DNA of 64,000 nt from JBCBXA01 sp039816825 (GCA_039816825.1 JBCBXA010000002.1:31170-95169); one strand, 5' to 3'. Counted from the stretch's first letter, positions 43,972 through 53,194 are shown. Notes: generated from the letters alone by a model not told the origin. A program made the numbers and translations.

Positions 43972-44973
43972 ATGAGTTCGACGCCTCGTTTCGACGTGCT
44001 GACGGTGGGCAACGCCATCGTCGATGTTCTTGCCCATTGTGATGACGCCTTTCTAAGCAACAATGACATCATCAAAGGTGCGATGAACCTTATTGATGCC
44101 GAAAGATCTGCCGCCCTTTTTGCCGCTATGGGTGATGCACGCATCATCTCAGGGGGATCGGCAGGCAACACGGCAGTCGGTGTGGCGTCCCTCGGCGGTC
44201 GATCAGCCTTCTTCGGCAAGGTGTGCAATGACGATAATGGCGCACTCTTTCGAAGCGACATGCAGGCGCAACAGGTGCACTTCGAAACACAAGCTTTGCC
44301 GCAAGAGCCGCCGACGGCTACATCAATGATCTTCGTGACGCCCGACGGCGAGCGGTCGATGAACACCTATCTTGGGGCTTGTGTTGAGCTTGGCCCCGAG
44401 GACATTGACGAAACCGTGGTCGCAGACAGCGCCGTGACCTATTTCGAGGGGTATCTGTGGGATCCGCCCCGCGCCAAGGATGCGATACGGCTTGCCTGCG
44501 ATATCGCCCACAAGGCTGGCCGAAAGACGGCGATCACCCTGTCCGATACCTTCTGTGTCGACCGGTATAGAGACGAATTCCGCGAACTTCTGACATCCGG
44601 CACGGTGGATATTGTTTTCGCCAACGAAGCGGAAGCCAAGGCTCTGTGGGAGACAGACGATTTTGAGGAAGCCGTGGCCAAGATGGCCGATGCGAGCGAG
44701 CTGACGGTGGTCACACGCAGCGAGAGAGGCTCCATTTCAATCTCGGGCGATGAGCGCATGGAGGTGCCCGCATTCCCTCCCAAAACCCTGGAAGACACAA
44801 CCGGGGCTGGCGACCTCTTTGCCGCCGGATATCTGTTCGGCTACACGCAGGGGCTGGATGCTGAGACATGTGGCAAGCTCGGCAACTTCGCCGCAAGCGA
44901 TGTCATCTCAGTGCTCGGGCCGCGACCGCCCGAGCCATTGGCCGTCAAAGCCAAAGCTGCCGAATTGATCTAG
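43972..44973 (+). CDS. PfkB-family adenosine kinase
   Basis: The 333-residue sugar kinase has the PfkB N-terminal GGSAGNTAVGVASLGG motif near residue 60 and the C-terminal signature DTTGAGDLFAAGYLFG with the catalytic Asp. The N-terminus (DVLTVGNAIVDVLA) and the lid segment SMNTYLGACVELGPEDID match the alphaproteobacterial adenosine-kinase group. It would convert adenosine to AMP, complementing the salvage genes upstream. GGAG is 6 bases before the ATG. A terminator follows. Confidence 0.86.
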   Translation: MSSTPRFDVLTVGNAIVDVLAHCDDAFLSNNDIIKGAMNLIDAERSAALFAAMGDARIISGGSAGNTAVGVASLGGRSAFFGKVCNDDNGALFRSDMQAQQVHFETQALPQEPPTATSMIFVTPDGERSMNTYLGACVELGPEDIDETVVADSAVTYFEGYLWDPPRAKDAIRLACDIAHKAGRKTAITLSDTFCVDRYRDEFRELLTSGTVDIVFANEAEAKALWETDDFEEAVAKMADASELTVVTRSERGSISISGDERMEVPAFPPKTLEDTTGAGDLFAAGYLFGYTQGLDAETCGKLGNFAASDVISVLGPRPPEPLAVKAKAAELI

Positions 44974-44984
44974 GGTCAGGACCC
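44970..44984. repeat. Short imperfect palindrome, copy 2
   Basis: CTAGGGTCAGGACCC, identical to 6567-6581. It overlaps the stop codon of the adenosine-kinase gene and precedes its terminator, the same arrangement as copy 1. Confidence 0.5.
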
Positions 44985-44991
44985 TGGACAC

Positions 44992-45020
44992 AAAAGCCCG
45001 GCACGAGCCGGGCTTTTGTT
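44992..45020. terminator. Bidirectional terminator between adenosine kinase and outer-membrane protein genes
   Basis: AAAAGCCCGGC pairs with GCCGGGCTTTT around the loop ACGA. A-rich and T-rich flanks suit termination from both convergent genes. Confidence 0.88.
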
Positions 45021-45031
45021 TGACGGACTGG

Positions 45032-45637
45032 CTAGAATTTGAAGCCGACCCGCGCCTTGATGGTGTGGACGTTGACGTCGATCCCGGTCGAGTCAAAGCT
45101 GTCGAAGCTGTGGTAGAGATACTCACCGCCGGCAAAGATATTGTCGGTGATCGCATAGTCGATCGATGCACCGGCCAGCCAACCGAAGTCGTTCAGATTG
45201 GTCCCTGCAGTGTCCGCGCCAGCATATGCGCCACCGACAATGGCGGACACCAATGTGCGGTCAAACGCATAACCAAGCTTACCCTTCACCCGGGCGACAT
45301 AATTGAGATCCAACGCACCAGACGAGGTGGTTGAATAATCAATGTCCAACTCCGGGGCGAATACCAGATTGCCGTTCTGAATATTGTAGCCGGCGAACGC
45401 ACCGCCGAGGAAACCGGTGTTGGTGGCGAAACCGGGCGTGGGGTTGAAGATGGCGGCTCCGGCTGACGCGCCGATATAACCGCCTTGCCAGCTATAGACC
45501 TCAACACCGGGAGGGGCGATGGGCGGCTGTGGAACCTCATCCACAGCGTCGGCAGCCGAGGCGATGCCGCCCAGCGATAGGATTGCGATAAGCGATACGC
45601 CGGCAAACAGCCGGACCGAGGGGGTTCTGTGGGTCAT
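45032..45637 (-). CDS. Outer-membrane beta-barrel protein (Omp25-like)
   Basis: The 201-residue protein has a signal peptide cleaved near ASAADA, a Pro-rich linker, and then alternating beta-strand segments (GGYIGASAGAAI, LNYVARVKGKLGYAF, NIFAGGEYLYHSF). It ends in Phe (KARVGFKF), as needed for barrel insertion. This resembles the 8-strand Omp25/Omp31-type porin-like proteins of Rhizobiales. GGAG is 8 bases before the ATG. The upstream leader is about 160 bp. Confidence 0.86.
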   Translation of the reverse strand: MTHRTPSVRLFAGVSLIAILSLGGIASAADAVDEVPQPPIAPPGVEVYSWQGGYIGASAGAAIFNPTPGFATNTGFLGGAFAGYNIQNGNLVFAPELDIDYSTTSSGALDLNYVARVKGKLGYAFDRTLVSAIVGGAYAGADTAGTNLNDFGWLAGASIDYAITDNIFAGGEYLYHSFDSFDSTGIDVNVHTIKARVGFKF

Positions 45638-45799
45638 TTTTGACTCTCCGTTGGACTTGGACAACTCGTATCCAGCCCGCCAAGTTCCATCGCAATGTGT
45701 TGGAAAAGGCGCGCGACGGAGAGACGTGATAAGTCTTACAACAGGTTACAATTGCGTGGTTGCACGGCGGCCACCACAAACCCGTGAGACGATATTGGC

Positions 45800-46522
45800 T
45801 TAAGACGCCACGTCCGGTGACGCCGCATCATCGGACTTGGCTTCAAACTTCGGTCCGCCTTTAGCAACGCCGACCATGGCTGGCCTCAGAACACGACTTC
45901 CAATGGAATAGCCGGTCTGAACGACCTCCACGACCGAGTTGTGTGGGACTTCCGTATTGGGCATTTCAAACATGGCCTGGTGGAAGTTGGGGTCGAACTT
46001 TTCGCCTTTGGGCTCAAGGCGCTTCACCCCATGACGTTCCATCGCGGAGATCATAGAGCGGTCGGTCATCTCCACGCCTTCAACGAGCGCCTTCACGGCC
46101 GCGTTCTCGGCTTCTTCCTCTGGCACCGCACCAACGGCGCGGCCGAGATTGTCAGAGACCTCCAGCATGTCGCGGGCAAAGTTGGACACCGCGTAAGCCT
46201 TGGCATCGGACACTTCGCGCTGGGTCCGGCGCCGGAGATTTTCCATGTCTGCCTGCAGGCGGAGGAGCTGCTCCTTCAGGCTCTCAATCTCAGCATCCTT
46301 GAGCGTGATCTCCTGACGCAGCAGGAGCATCGGATCAGCTTTTGACTTGTCCCGCTCGTCAGGGCCCGTATCGAGATCCTCGTCATACAAATCGTCAGGT
46401 TCGAGTGCTTCAGGATCGTCAAAACCATCCACCGAGCGGCCTTCCTCGGCCAGGATCTCATCTGCTGCGCGCTTCAGTTCGGCGCGGCTCATATGGTCGC
46501 TGTCAAAGGGGCTGCGGGCCAT
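45800..46522 (-). CDS. grpE: Nucleotide exchange factor GrpE
   Basis: The 240-residue DnaK co-chaperone starts with a long acidic N-terminal region (EALEPDDLYDEDLDTGPDE). A coiled-coil dimer helix (LRQEITLKDAEIESLKEQL in parts, LQADMENLRRRTQRE) and the beta-domain (FDPNFHQAMFEMPN, then VVQTGYSIGSRVLRPAMVGVAK) follow. The ATG at 46522 is preferred to a TTG 6 bases upstream. It lies downstream of hrcA, with a 142-bp gap carrying a promoter candidate and a hairpin, so it may be transcribed both with and without hrcA. Confidence 0.94.
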   Translation of the reverse strand: MARSPFDSDHMSRAELKRAADEILAEEGRSVDGFDDPEALEPDDLYDEDLDTGPDERDKSKADPMLLLRQEITLKDAEIESLKEQLLRLQADMENLRRRTQREVSDAKAYAVSNFARDMLEVSDNLGRAVGAVPEEEAENAAVKALVEGVEMTDRSMISAMERHGVKRLEPKGEKFDPNFHQAMFEMPNTEVPHNSVVEVVQTGYSIGSRVLRPAMVGVAKGGPKFEAKSDDAASPDVAS

Positions 46523-46549
46523 GGTCAATGTCTTCCGTCGCTTCGGTCT

Positions 46550-46567
46550 GCCCGCTTGAGAGCGGGC
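46550..46567 (-). other. Hairpin in the grpE leader
   Basis: Perfect 7-bp stem GCCCGCT / AGCGGGC with a 4-base loop, about 28 bases before the grpE start and after the candidate promoter. It has no T-run, so it is not a typical terminator; it could affect translation or be the processed end of the hrcA message. Confidence 0.4.
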
Positions 46568-46593
46568 ACAGATGGTGTTGCAGATCAGCGGCG

Positions 46594-46622
46594 GATATCA
46601 GCCTTGCAGCTGACAAAATCAA
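46594..46622 (-). promoter_or_regulatory. Candidate grpE promoter
   Basis: On the minus strand TTGATT and GATATC are separated by 17 bases, about 75 bp before grpE. The -35 is preceded by C (CTTGAT), which also resembles a heat-shock sigma-32 -35 element. Confidence 0.35.
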
Positions 46623-46664
46623 GCCTGCGCACGAGATTAACTCAGTGGTGGCATGGCCATAAGG

Positions 46665-47777
46665 TTAGCCGCGCGCCGAGCCCAATCGGGTTTGCAGAAG
46701 GCGGCTGAGAGTCTGAGCCGTATAGTCCACCACCGGTACGATGCGGCGGTAGTTCAGACGCGTTGGCCCGATGACGCCGACAGCACCGACAATGTTCTGA
46801 TCGGCGTCCTTGTAAGGCGCCACAACCACTGAGGAGCCCGATAGCGAGAAGAGTTTGTTCTCCGACCCGATGAAGATGCGAACGCCCTCACCTTCTTCAG
46901 CCTGATTGAGGAGCGACAGAATGTCGTTCTTGGTCTCCAGATCATCGAACAGAAGCCGGGCGCGTTCGAGATCTTTGCTGGCGCGCACATCTTCCAGAAG
47001 TCTCGACCGACCGCGCACGATCAACTGCCCGGCGGACGGTTGGCCACTGCCAGGTGCGTCATCATCACCCTTAACCCAAGTTGCCAGGCCCTTGTCGACA
47101 AGCGCTGCGGCCAGCGTGTCCAACTCGGCGCGAGTCTGCTCTCGCAGCGCGGCAATGGCCTTTTGAGCTTCAGACAGAGTGCGGCCGGCCACGTGGGCGT
47201 TGAGCCAGTTCGCCGCCGCCGTCAGCTGGGACGCAGTGGTACCGGGAGCGAGGTCGAGCACTCGATTTTCTACCGAGCCATCGTCACCCACCAGAATTCC
47301 GAGCGCTCTGGTTTTCTCAAGAAGCACAAATTCCACATGGCGAACCCGCACATCGCGTTTGCCAACCAGCACCAGCCCTGCGCCACCGGCCACACCGGAA
47401 AGGAAGTCGCTCGCTTCGGTAAGCATGGTATCGAGGGAGGGCGAACTCGCCGCGCGATCAAGTTGGGTTTCGATTTCTCGGCGATCACTGGTGTCAGGTG
47501 CACCGAACTCCATGAAACTGTCGACGAAGAAACGCAGCCCGGCTTCGGTTGGCAATCGACCCGCGGACGTGTGGGGCGCGAAAATCAGACCCAGATGCTC
47601 CAGATCAGCCATGACGTTGCGCACCGATGCGGCGGACAGGCTCTCAGTCAACTGGCGGGACAGCGAGCGGGAGCCCAGCGGCTCCCCGGTTTCGATGTAG
47701 GCGTCCACCACTCGCCGGAATATCTCCTGCTCACGCTCGGCGAGTTCGAAGTCAGGATTTCTCGTTTGATCGTCCAT
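46665..47777 (-). CDS. hrcA: Heat-inducible transcription repressor HrcA
   Basis: The 370-residue repressor binds CIRCE operators of groESL-type genes. It has the N-terminal winged-helix region (IFRRVVDAYIETGEPLGSRSL in parts, SAASVRNVMADLEHLGLI, then SAGRLPTEAGLRFFVD). The C-terminal dimer region includes IGSENKLFSLSGSSVVVAPYK and GAVGVIGPTRLNYRRIVPVVDYTA in parts. The ATG at 47777 was chosen over a TTG 21 bases upstream. It is divergent from rph, the usual alphaproteobacterial arrangement. No CIRCE element was seen near it. Confidence 0.94.
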   Translation of the reverse strand: MDDQTRNPDFELAEREQEIFRRVVDAYIETGEPLGSRSLSRQLTESLSAASVRNVMADLEHLGLIFAPHTSAGRLPTEAGLRFFVDSFMEFGAPDTSDRREIETQLDRAASSPSLDTMLTEASDFLSGVAGGAGLVLVGKRDVRVRHVEFVLLEKTRALGILVGDDGSVENRVLDLAPGTTASQLTAAANWLNAHVAGRTLSEAQKAIAALREQTRAELDTLAAALVDKGLATWVKGDDDAPGSGQPSAGQLIVRGRSRLLEDVRASKDLERARLLFDDLETKNDILSLLNQAEEGEGVRIFIGSENKLFSLSGSSVVVAPYKDADQNIVGAVGVIGPTRLNYRRIVPVVDYTAQTLSRLLQTRLGSARG

Positions 47778-47822
47778 CGGCGTGTGCTGTGGCCCCAACT
47801 GACAAAGGAGACAATGGCTCCT

Positions 47823-47851
47823 TATGTAGGCGCGACAACGACAATCCGCAA
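47823..47851 (-). promoter_or_regulatory. Candidate hrcA promoter
   Basis: On the minus strand TTGCGG and TACATA are spaced by 17 bases, about 45 bp upstream of the hrcA ATG. A moderate match to the sigma-70 pattern. Confidence 0.35.
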
Positions 47852-47909
47852 AGCGTTTGCGAAAGCTCGCCCGCCTGTCCTAAGACGGCGTGAAACAAAG
47901 GATGTCCCC

Positions 47910-48638
47910 ATGACCAACCGCCCTTCCGGACGCGCTGCCGATGCGCTGCGTACCGTTACCATGGAACCTGGCTTTGCGCCCCAAGCCGAAGGCTCATGCC
48001 TGATCAAATGCGGCAACACCCATGTGCTTTGCACCGCCTCGCTTGAGGAGCGTGTGCCACCCTGGTTGCGCGGCGGTGGCAAAGGCTGGGTCACTGCCGA
48101 ATATGGCATGCTGCCACGCGCCACCAATGAGCGGATGCGCCGTGAAGCCAGCGCTGGCAAGCAGTCTGGCCGCACGCAGGAAATTCAGCGCCTGATCGGG
48201 CGCTCGCTGCGGGCCATCGTGGATCTGCATGCTCTTGGCGAACGGCAAATCACTCTGGATTGCGATGTCATCCAGGCCGATGGCGGCACACGCACCGCTT
48301 CCATCACGGGCGCCTATGTGGCGCTGGCGCAATGCATCAAATGGATGGAAGATCGGCAAATGGTGATGCCCGGCAAGGTTCTGACGGATCACGTGGCGGC
48401 GATCTCCTGCGGCATTTACAAGGGAACACCGGTGCTGGATCTCGACTATCCCGAAGATTCCGACGCTGACACGGATGCGAATTTCGTGATGACTGGCTCC
48501 GGCGGCATCGTCGAGATCCAAGGAACGGCTGAGGCCGACCCGTTCTCCGAAGAGGAATTCGCAGCGCTGATGGGCCTCGCCAAAGCTGGAATTTCGGACC
48601 TTGTGGCGGCCCAGAAGAACGCATTGGGCACTGTCTGA
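47910..48638 (+). CDS. rph: Ribonuclease PH
   Basis: The 242-residue phosphorolytic exoribonuclease trims tRNA 3' ends. Landmarks are the N-terminus RPSGRAADALRTV, CTASLEERVPPWLRG, the segment GWVTAEYGMLPRATNERMRRE and the catalytic stretch LDCDVIQADGGTRTASITGA. The ATG at 47910 has AAGGA 7 bases upstream. It is followed by rdgB with a TGATG overlap, a conserved pair. Confidence 0.95.
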   Translation: MTNRPSGRAADALRTVTMEPGFAPQAEGSCLIKCGNTHVLCTASLEERVPPWLRGGGKGWVTAEYGMLPRATNERMRREASAGKQSGRTQEIQRLIGRSLRAIVDLHALGERQITLDCDVIQADGGTRTASITGAYVALAQCIKWMEDRQMVMPGKVLTDHVAAISCGIYKGTPVLDLDYPEDSDADTDANFVMTGSGGIVEIQGTAEADPFSEEEFAALMGLAKAGISDLVAAQKNALGTV

Positions 48639-49288
48639 TGGTCCGTCGCCTTGAGAAAGGCCAGAGGCTTGTGCTCGCGACCCACAATGAAGGCAAGCTG
48701 CGCGAGGTGCGCCAGCTGATTGGTCCGTTTGGCATCGAGGTGGTGAGCGCAGGCGAATTGGGCCTGCCGGAACCCGAAGAGAATGGCACGACCTTCGAGG
48801 AGAACGCGAAGACCAAGGCGATGGCAGCGGCCCTGGCGACCGATCTCCCTGCCCTGTCGGACGATAGCGGGCTTGAGGTGGATGCGCTCGACAAGCGGCC
48901 CGGCGTCTACACGGCTGATTGGGCGGAGAAGCCCGAGGGCGGCCGCGACTTTGGCATGGCCATGCAGCTTGTCGAAAACATGCTGCAGGAAAAGGGAGTT
49001 ACGGACCCCGCCGACCGCAAAGGCCGCTTCGCCGCCACCTTGTGCCTCGCTTGGCCCGATGGTCATTGTGACTTTTTCCGTGGTGACGCCGAAGGAACCC
49101 TCGTCTGGCCGCCACGCGGCGATGACGGGTTTGGCTATGACCCTGTGTTCCAACCCGACGGCCACGACCGCACTTTTGGTGAGATGACAGCCCAGGAGAA
49201 GCACGGCTGGAAGCCCGGGGGCGCCCACGCGCTTTCCCACCGGGCGCGGGCGTTCAAGCTGTTCGCCGAGGCGTGCCTGGGTGCCTGA
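48638..49288 (+). CDS. rdgB: dITP/XTP pyrophosphatase RdgB
   Basis: The 216-residue house-cleaning pyrophosphatase removes non-canonical purine triphosphates. It has the substrate loop LATHNEGKLREVRQL, the conserved GTTFEENAKTKA, the acidic DDSGLEVDAL, and the C-terminal GFGYDPVFQPDGHDRTFGEM with SHRARAF. The start overlaps the rph stop as TGATG. hemW begins 8 bp before its end, so rph-rdgB-hemW is one coupled operon. Confidence 0.94.
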   Translation: MVRRLEKGQRLVLATHNEGKLREVRQLIGPFGIEVVSAGELGLPEPEENGTTFEENAKTKAMAAALATDLPALSDDSGLEVDALDKRPGVYTADWAEKPEGGRDFGMAMQLVENMLQEKGVTDPADRKGRFAATLCLAWPDGHCDFFRGDAEGTLVWPPRGDDGFGYDPVFQPDGHDRTFGEMTAQEKHGWKPGGAHALSHRARAFKLFAEACLGA

Positions 49289-50480
49289 CAAAGGCGCAGA
49301 TCAGGGCCTGGGGTTTGATGACAGCACGCTGGGCTTTGGGCTCTACGTGCACTGGCCCTTCTGTGCCGCCAAGTGCCCCTATTGCGACTTCAACAGCCAT
49401 GTGCGGCACCACGCACCGGTGCAGTCTGACTATGCAACCGCCTTCGCGCGCGAGATGGCACATATGCGGGCACTCACCGGGCCAAGGGCGCTCACGAGTA
49501 TCTTCATCGGCGGCGGCACACCATCGCTCATGGAGATTGGCACGGTCGAAGCCATTTTGACGAAGGCTGAGACACTCTGGGGCTTCGCAGACACGCACGC
49601 CGGCTCAATCGAGATCACAATGGAGGCCAACCCATCCTCGGTGGAGGCCGAGCGGTTTCGCGGCTACAGGGCAGCGGGGGTGAACCGCGTCTCCCTCGGG
49701 GTCCAGTCGCTGCGGGACGAGGATCTGAAATGGCTGGGGCGGCTCCATAGCGCCGACGAGGCACGCCATGCCATCGTGCTGGCGCGAGACATCTTCCCGC
49801 GCATGAGCTTTGACCTGATTTACGCCCGTGCGCGCCAGAGCCTGGATGACTGGCAGGCGGAGCTTGAGGAGGCGATCGGTCTGGCTGCAGACCATCTGTC
49901 GCTCTACCAGCTCACCATTGAGCCGGACACGGCGTTCTGGCGACTGGCGGAAGGCGGCAAGACACTCATTCTGCCGCCCGACGATGCGGCAGACATGTAT
50001 GAGCTAACCCAGCAGGTCACCGCCGATCACGGCCTGGCGCGCTACGAAATCTCCAACCACGCCAAACCCGGCTGCGAGAGCCGACACAACCTCACCTATT
50101 GGCGGCAGGGCGATTATGTGGGCGTGGGGCCGGGCGCTCACGGGCGCATTCAAGTCGGCGATGAGCGGCGGGCGACAGCCACAGAAACCAATCCTGAGGC
50201 CTGGCTTCAGCGCGTCACGGAACATGGCCACGGGATGGTCAGCAACGAGGCGCTCGACCGGTCGGAGCAGGCCGATGAAATGCTCCTGATGGGCCTGCGG
50301 CTGCGCGAAGGCCTGGACGTGTCGCGCTACGAAACCATGCGCGGCACCGCCATATCAGGCGAGCGCGAGGCGCATCTTCAAAGCCACGGGCTGTTGGAGC
50401 GGTTGGGAAATTCGAGGCTGAGAGCAACGGAGACAGGAGCCCTGCTGCTAGACGCATTGGTCGCGGACCTGGCGGGGTAG
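49281..50480 (+). CDS. hemW: Radical SAM heme chaperone HemW
   Basis: The 399-residue protein carries the radical-SAM cluster motif C-x3-C-x2-C in FCAAKCPYCDFNSH and the HemW-type sequence FIGGGTPSLM. Further landmarks are GVNRVSLGVQSL, HLSLYQLTIEPDT and the C-terminal HemN_C region with LLMGLRLREGLDV. The extra Cys of HemN proper is absent, as expected for HemW, a heme-binding protein formerly called coproporphyrinogen oxidase. The start is a GTG within the rdgB end. Confidence 0.92.
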   Translation: MPDKGADQGLGFDDSTLGFGLYVHWPFCAAKCPYCDFNSHVRHHAPVQSDYATAFAREMAHMRALTGPRALTSIFIGGGTPSLMEIGTVEAILTKAETLWGFADTHAGSIEITMEANPSSVEAERFRGYRAAGVNRVSLGVQSLRDEDLKWLGRLHSADEARHAIVLARDIFPRMSFDLIYARARQSLDDWQAELEEAIGLAADHLSLYQLTIEPDTAFWRLAEGGKTLILPPDDAADMYELTQQVTADHGLARYEISNHAKPGCESRHNLTYWRQGDYVGVGPGAHGRIQVGDERRATATETNPEAWLQRVTEHGHGMVSNEALDRSEQADEMLLMGLRLREGLDVSRYETMRGTAISGEREAHLQSHGLLERLGNSRLRATETGALLLDALVADLAG

Positions 50481-50533
50481 TCGATACTGAGAACTCGCCT
50501 ACCTCTGACTGATCGAATCTTACGCAGTTCAGG

Positions 50534-51628
50534 CTACGGTGTCTCGATGAATCGGGCCAAATATTCGTCGGAGTAATCAACCTCCAACTCGACCCAGATT
50601 GGCAAGTGGTCGGACATCTCGAACGTCATGAAATTGTTTGCGTATTGGGATGCGAAGTTTGCGTAAGGCTCTTTTCCGTAATCTGTGCGCATTGCAGCAT
50701 TGATGGGCTCATAGTGAGCCTCATAGGCGGCATCCGTAATCCGTGTCACGAATTCAGGGTCGTCCGGTGCATCGGGGTCAGGCTCTTGCGCCGGCCCAAA
50801 AACAGAGTTGCGCCAGTCAAATATCCCATGTCGAAGGAGACGCGTTTTACGCGTGGATGCTCCATCGACCGTATAAGCTATCTGATCGTAGAACTTATCG
50901 CCCTTCATGTTCGTCTGCGGAAACGTTGGAACCTCCATCCCGCTGTCTTCCAACGCGCGCCAAACTTCATCGTCACGGCTTTCAATATTCATGTCGCCCA
51001 GAAAAATGAAAACCTGATCCTCTTTCTTTGCGCGTTTCAGCAGTGCTTTCGTAATGGCTGTTATTTCCTCAGCCCGCTTTGCCAGACTGTTTCCGTAGAT
51101 CACATGGCTCGAGCAAAGCGTGAAACGAAACCAGCCCGACTGAAACGCCGCGAAGAATGGCGTCCGGGCAATCTGGCGGCCACCTGACAACGTGTCGGAG
51201 GGAATGACGATCTCACCGATAACGTTCCTGAAGAACACCTTGTCCTTGTTGTAGACAAAGCCTGCCCGTTCGTAGTTGGCGCCCTCATGGTCGCCAACAT
51301 CGGTTACAAAGTAGTCCCAGTTCGGGCCGAGCAACCCAACTAAGCGCTTGAGCGGCCGAAGGTCGTCGCGCAGCTCTTGAATGGCACATACGTCGAACGC
51401 TGAAATAATTTCAGCAATGTAGTGGAAGCTCTCGTCAAGCCTTGGCATGCCGCCGTCAAACGCCCTTATGTTCCAAGAGCCAATGACAAGAGAATTGGGT
51501 CGCCGGTCTTTCGTGATAGTCTGCGCTAGATCATACCTTAGAGTGAGAAGTCTTCTTGCGATCCAATCGGCTTTGTTTGGATACGTCTCATCAGAAACAT
51601 AGCGCTTAAAATCGTGATAAAATGGCAT
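50534..51628 (-). CDS. Endonuclease/exonuclease/phosphatase family protein
   Basis: The 364-residue protein has the DNase I-like fold motifs in order: VIGSWNIRAFD, AIQELRDD (catalytic Glu), YERAGFVYN, SSHVIYG, FLGDMNIES and the final MSDHLPIWVEL. It lacks a signal peptide and added domains, so a cytoplasmic nuclease or phosphodiesterase is likely; the substrate is unknown. The ATG at 51628 has GAAGAG upstream; longer forms start in AT-rich DNA without a ribosome site. Codon use looks more AT-rich than in neighbouring genes, suggesting a transferred gene. It separates hemW from the lpoA-like gene. Confidence 0.82.
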   Translation of the reverse strand: MPFYHDFKRYVSDETYPNKADWIARRLLTLRYDLAQTITKDRRPNSLVIGSWNIRAFDGGMPRLDESFHYIAEIISAFDVCAIQELRDDLRPLKRLVGLLGPNWDYFVTDVGDHEGANYERAGFVYNKDKVFFRNVIGEIVIPSDTLSGGRQIARTPFFAAFQSGWFRFTLCSSHVIYGNSLAKRAEEITAITKALLKRAKKEDQVFIFLGDMNIESRDDEVWRALEDSGMEVPTFPQTNMKGDKFYDQIAYTVDGASTRKTRLLRHGIFDWRNSVFGPAQEPDPDAPDDPEFVTRITDAAYEAHYEPINAAMRTDYGKEPYANFASQYANNFMTFEMSDHLPIWVELEVDYSDEYLARFIETP

Positions 51629-51723
51629 AGGACACTCTTCTGAGACGTCTGAAAACATCGATAAATAGATCGTGACGTAGTTTTTGTTTTGAATCAACAA
51701 TTTGCTTGAAACCAATTCTACTT

Positions 51724-51742
51724 TCAGAATCAGAAATTCTGA
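51724..51742. promoter_or_regulatory. Inverted repeat upstream of the nuclease/phosphatase gene
   Basis: TCAGAAT and ATTCTGA are separated by 5 bases, about 95 bp before the ATG at 51628, in AT-rich DNA. It could be an operator for a local regulator; no regulator gene lies nearby. Confidence 0.3.
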
Positions 51743-51834
51743 ACGGACCAGATATCTATCGATGTATCCTGTCAGAAGTGATCAAATAGAGCGCATGAAA
51801 TTCAATGCAGTTGATTGCAGATGTCGCAGACCTG

Positions 51835-53088
51835 CTACCGCCCCGCGAATGTCGTAGGCGCGGACTGCAACACTGTTGGTTCAGCTCCAGTATATTCATA
51901 CACCGCCAGCCCACGCTCCGGGCGGCCTTGCGCGTTGAAGCGGAAGAGGCCGGTTACGCCCGTGAAGCCGTTGGCGTTTTCCAGGCGAGCGGGGGTGAAA
52001 GCCTCCGCACCAAAGGCAGATGACAGGCCGACGGCCAAACTGACGGCGTCATAGCCTAGCCCGGCATTGAAGCTTGGCGCCGTGCCATAGAGTGTCTGAT
52101 AGCGCTCGACGAAGGCTTGGAACTCGGAGCGGTTGCGCTCGGCAAACCAGCCGCCCTTGAGGCCATTGCCGTTGGCCCGGTCGCCATACCAGAGGCTCGA
52201 GCCGAGCAATTGTTTGCCGGTGGTGGACACACCATTGGCGTTGAAGGCAGCCATGATGGAAGCCGAAAAGTCCGGCCTGAATGGAACAAACAGCGTGTCA
52301 GCCGCCGGCACTTGGGCGGCCACTGACAGGACTGCCTGACTGATACTGGCCTGCACCGCCTGGGATGAGCCGCGTGGCGAATATTTGCCCACGGCCAGCA
52401 CCTGCATGCCGCGCTGCAGGGCCGTGCGCCGCAGTTCTGCCTCCACCGTGATGCCATAGGCGTCGTCGGGGAGAATTGCGACGATGGATTTCTTGCCCTG
52501 GGCAGCGGCATAGCTGACCACGCGTCGCGTATCGAGTTGGGGCGGGAAGGAGTTGAGATAAACACCCCGCTTCGCCACGGAGGTATCGGTGGTGAAGGCA
52601 AGAACCGGAACCCCAGAAGGCTCGGCTACACCGGCAGCGCTAGCAACAGAAGCCGACAAAAGCGGCCCAATGATCAGTTGCGCGCCCTCACGGATCGCCT
52701 CTCTCGCCAGCGTGGAACTTCGGCCAGACTGGCCGCGCGTGTCCTTGATCACCAGTTGAATGCGATCCTGACCGATATCGGACAGCGCCATCTTGGCGGC
52801 ATTCTTGAACTCGGTGGCAATGGTGGAAGCGTTGCCCGCACCCGATGTCGGGACCAGCAGAGCGACACGCACACTGCCCGTGCCGACGACCTCTCCATTC
52901 GCCGCAGGCAAGGTGCCTGTGCGCGATGCATTGACGTTCTCGCCAGAACCAGAGTTCGTTCCCTCCAGCCCACCCGTCGGCGTCTGACAGGCGGCGAGCG
53001 TCGTCACGGCTGCCATCGCCGCCATGGCCACCCAGCGCCGCCCATTCAAGGCACACGCTGCACCGGCATTTGCGAACCTGATCCCCAT
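51835..53088 (-). CDS. Penicillin-binding-protein activator LpoA-like lipoprotein
   Basis: The 417-residue protein has a long signal peptide ending in the lipobox LAAC (Cys near 34). It then has a type 1 periplasmic-binding fold: RVALLVPTSGAGNASTIATEF in parts, AQLIIGPLLSASVAS, GKKSIVAILPDDAYGITVE in parts, LLGSSLWYGDRANG. Alphaproteobacterial relatives next to rsmI and yraN are called penicillin-binding-protein activators. The divergent rsmI start lies about 106 bp away. Function in peptidoglycan synthesis is by analogy only. Confidence 0.84.
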   Translation of the reverse strand: MGIRFANAGAACALNGRRWVAMAAMAAVTTLAACQTPTGGLEGTNSGSGENVNASRTGTLPAANGEVVGTGSVRVALLVPTSGAGNASTIATEFKNAAKMALSDIGQDRIQLVIKDTRGQSGRSSTLAREAIREGAQLIIGPLLSASVASAAGVAEPSGVPVLAFTTDTSVAKRGVYLNSFPPQLDTRRVVSYAAAQGKKSIVAILPDDAYGITVEAELRRTALQRGMQVLAVGKYSPRGSSQAVQASISQAVLSVAAQVPAADTLFVPFRPDFSASIMAAFNANGVSTTGKQLLGSSLWYGDRANGNGLKGGWFAERNRSEFQAFVERYQTLYGTAPSFNAGLGYDAVSLAVGLSSAFGAEAFTPARLENANGFTGVTGLFRFNAQGRPERGLAVYEYTGAEPTVLQSAPTTFAGR

Positions 53089-53194
53089 CGCTTAACCCAC
53101 GCCCCGTATATTCCTGTTTCGTCGCACTCTAGGTTAGGCGGTACAGCACTGCAAAACGAGGCAAAATTGCAGAATCGGTGGAGAAAGATCGCGC

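Noticed and set aside
47778..47909. CIRCE operator between hrcA and rph
   Set aside because: No TTAGCACTC-N9-GAGTGCTAA-like inverted repeat is present in the gap.
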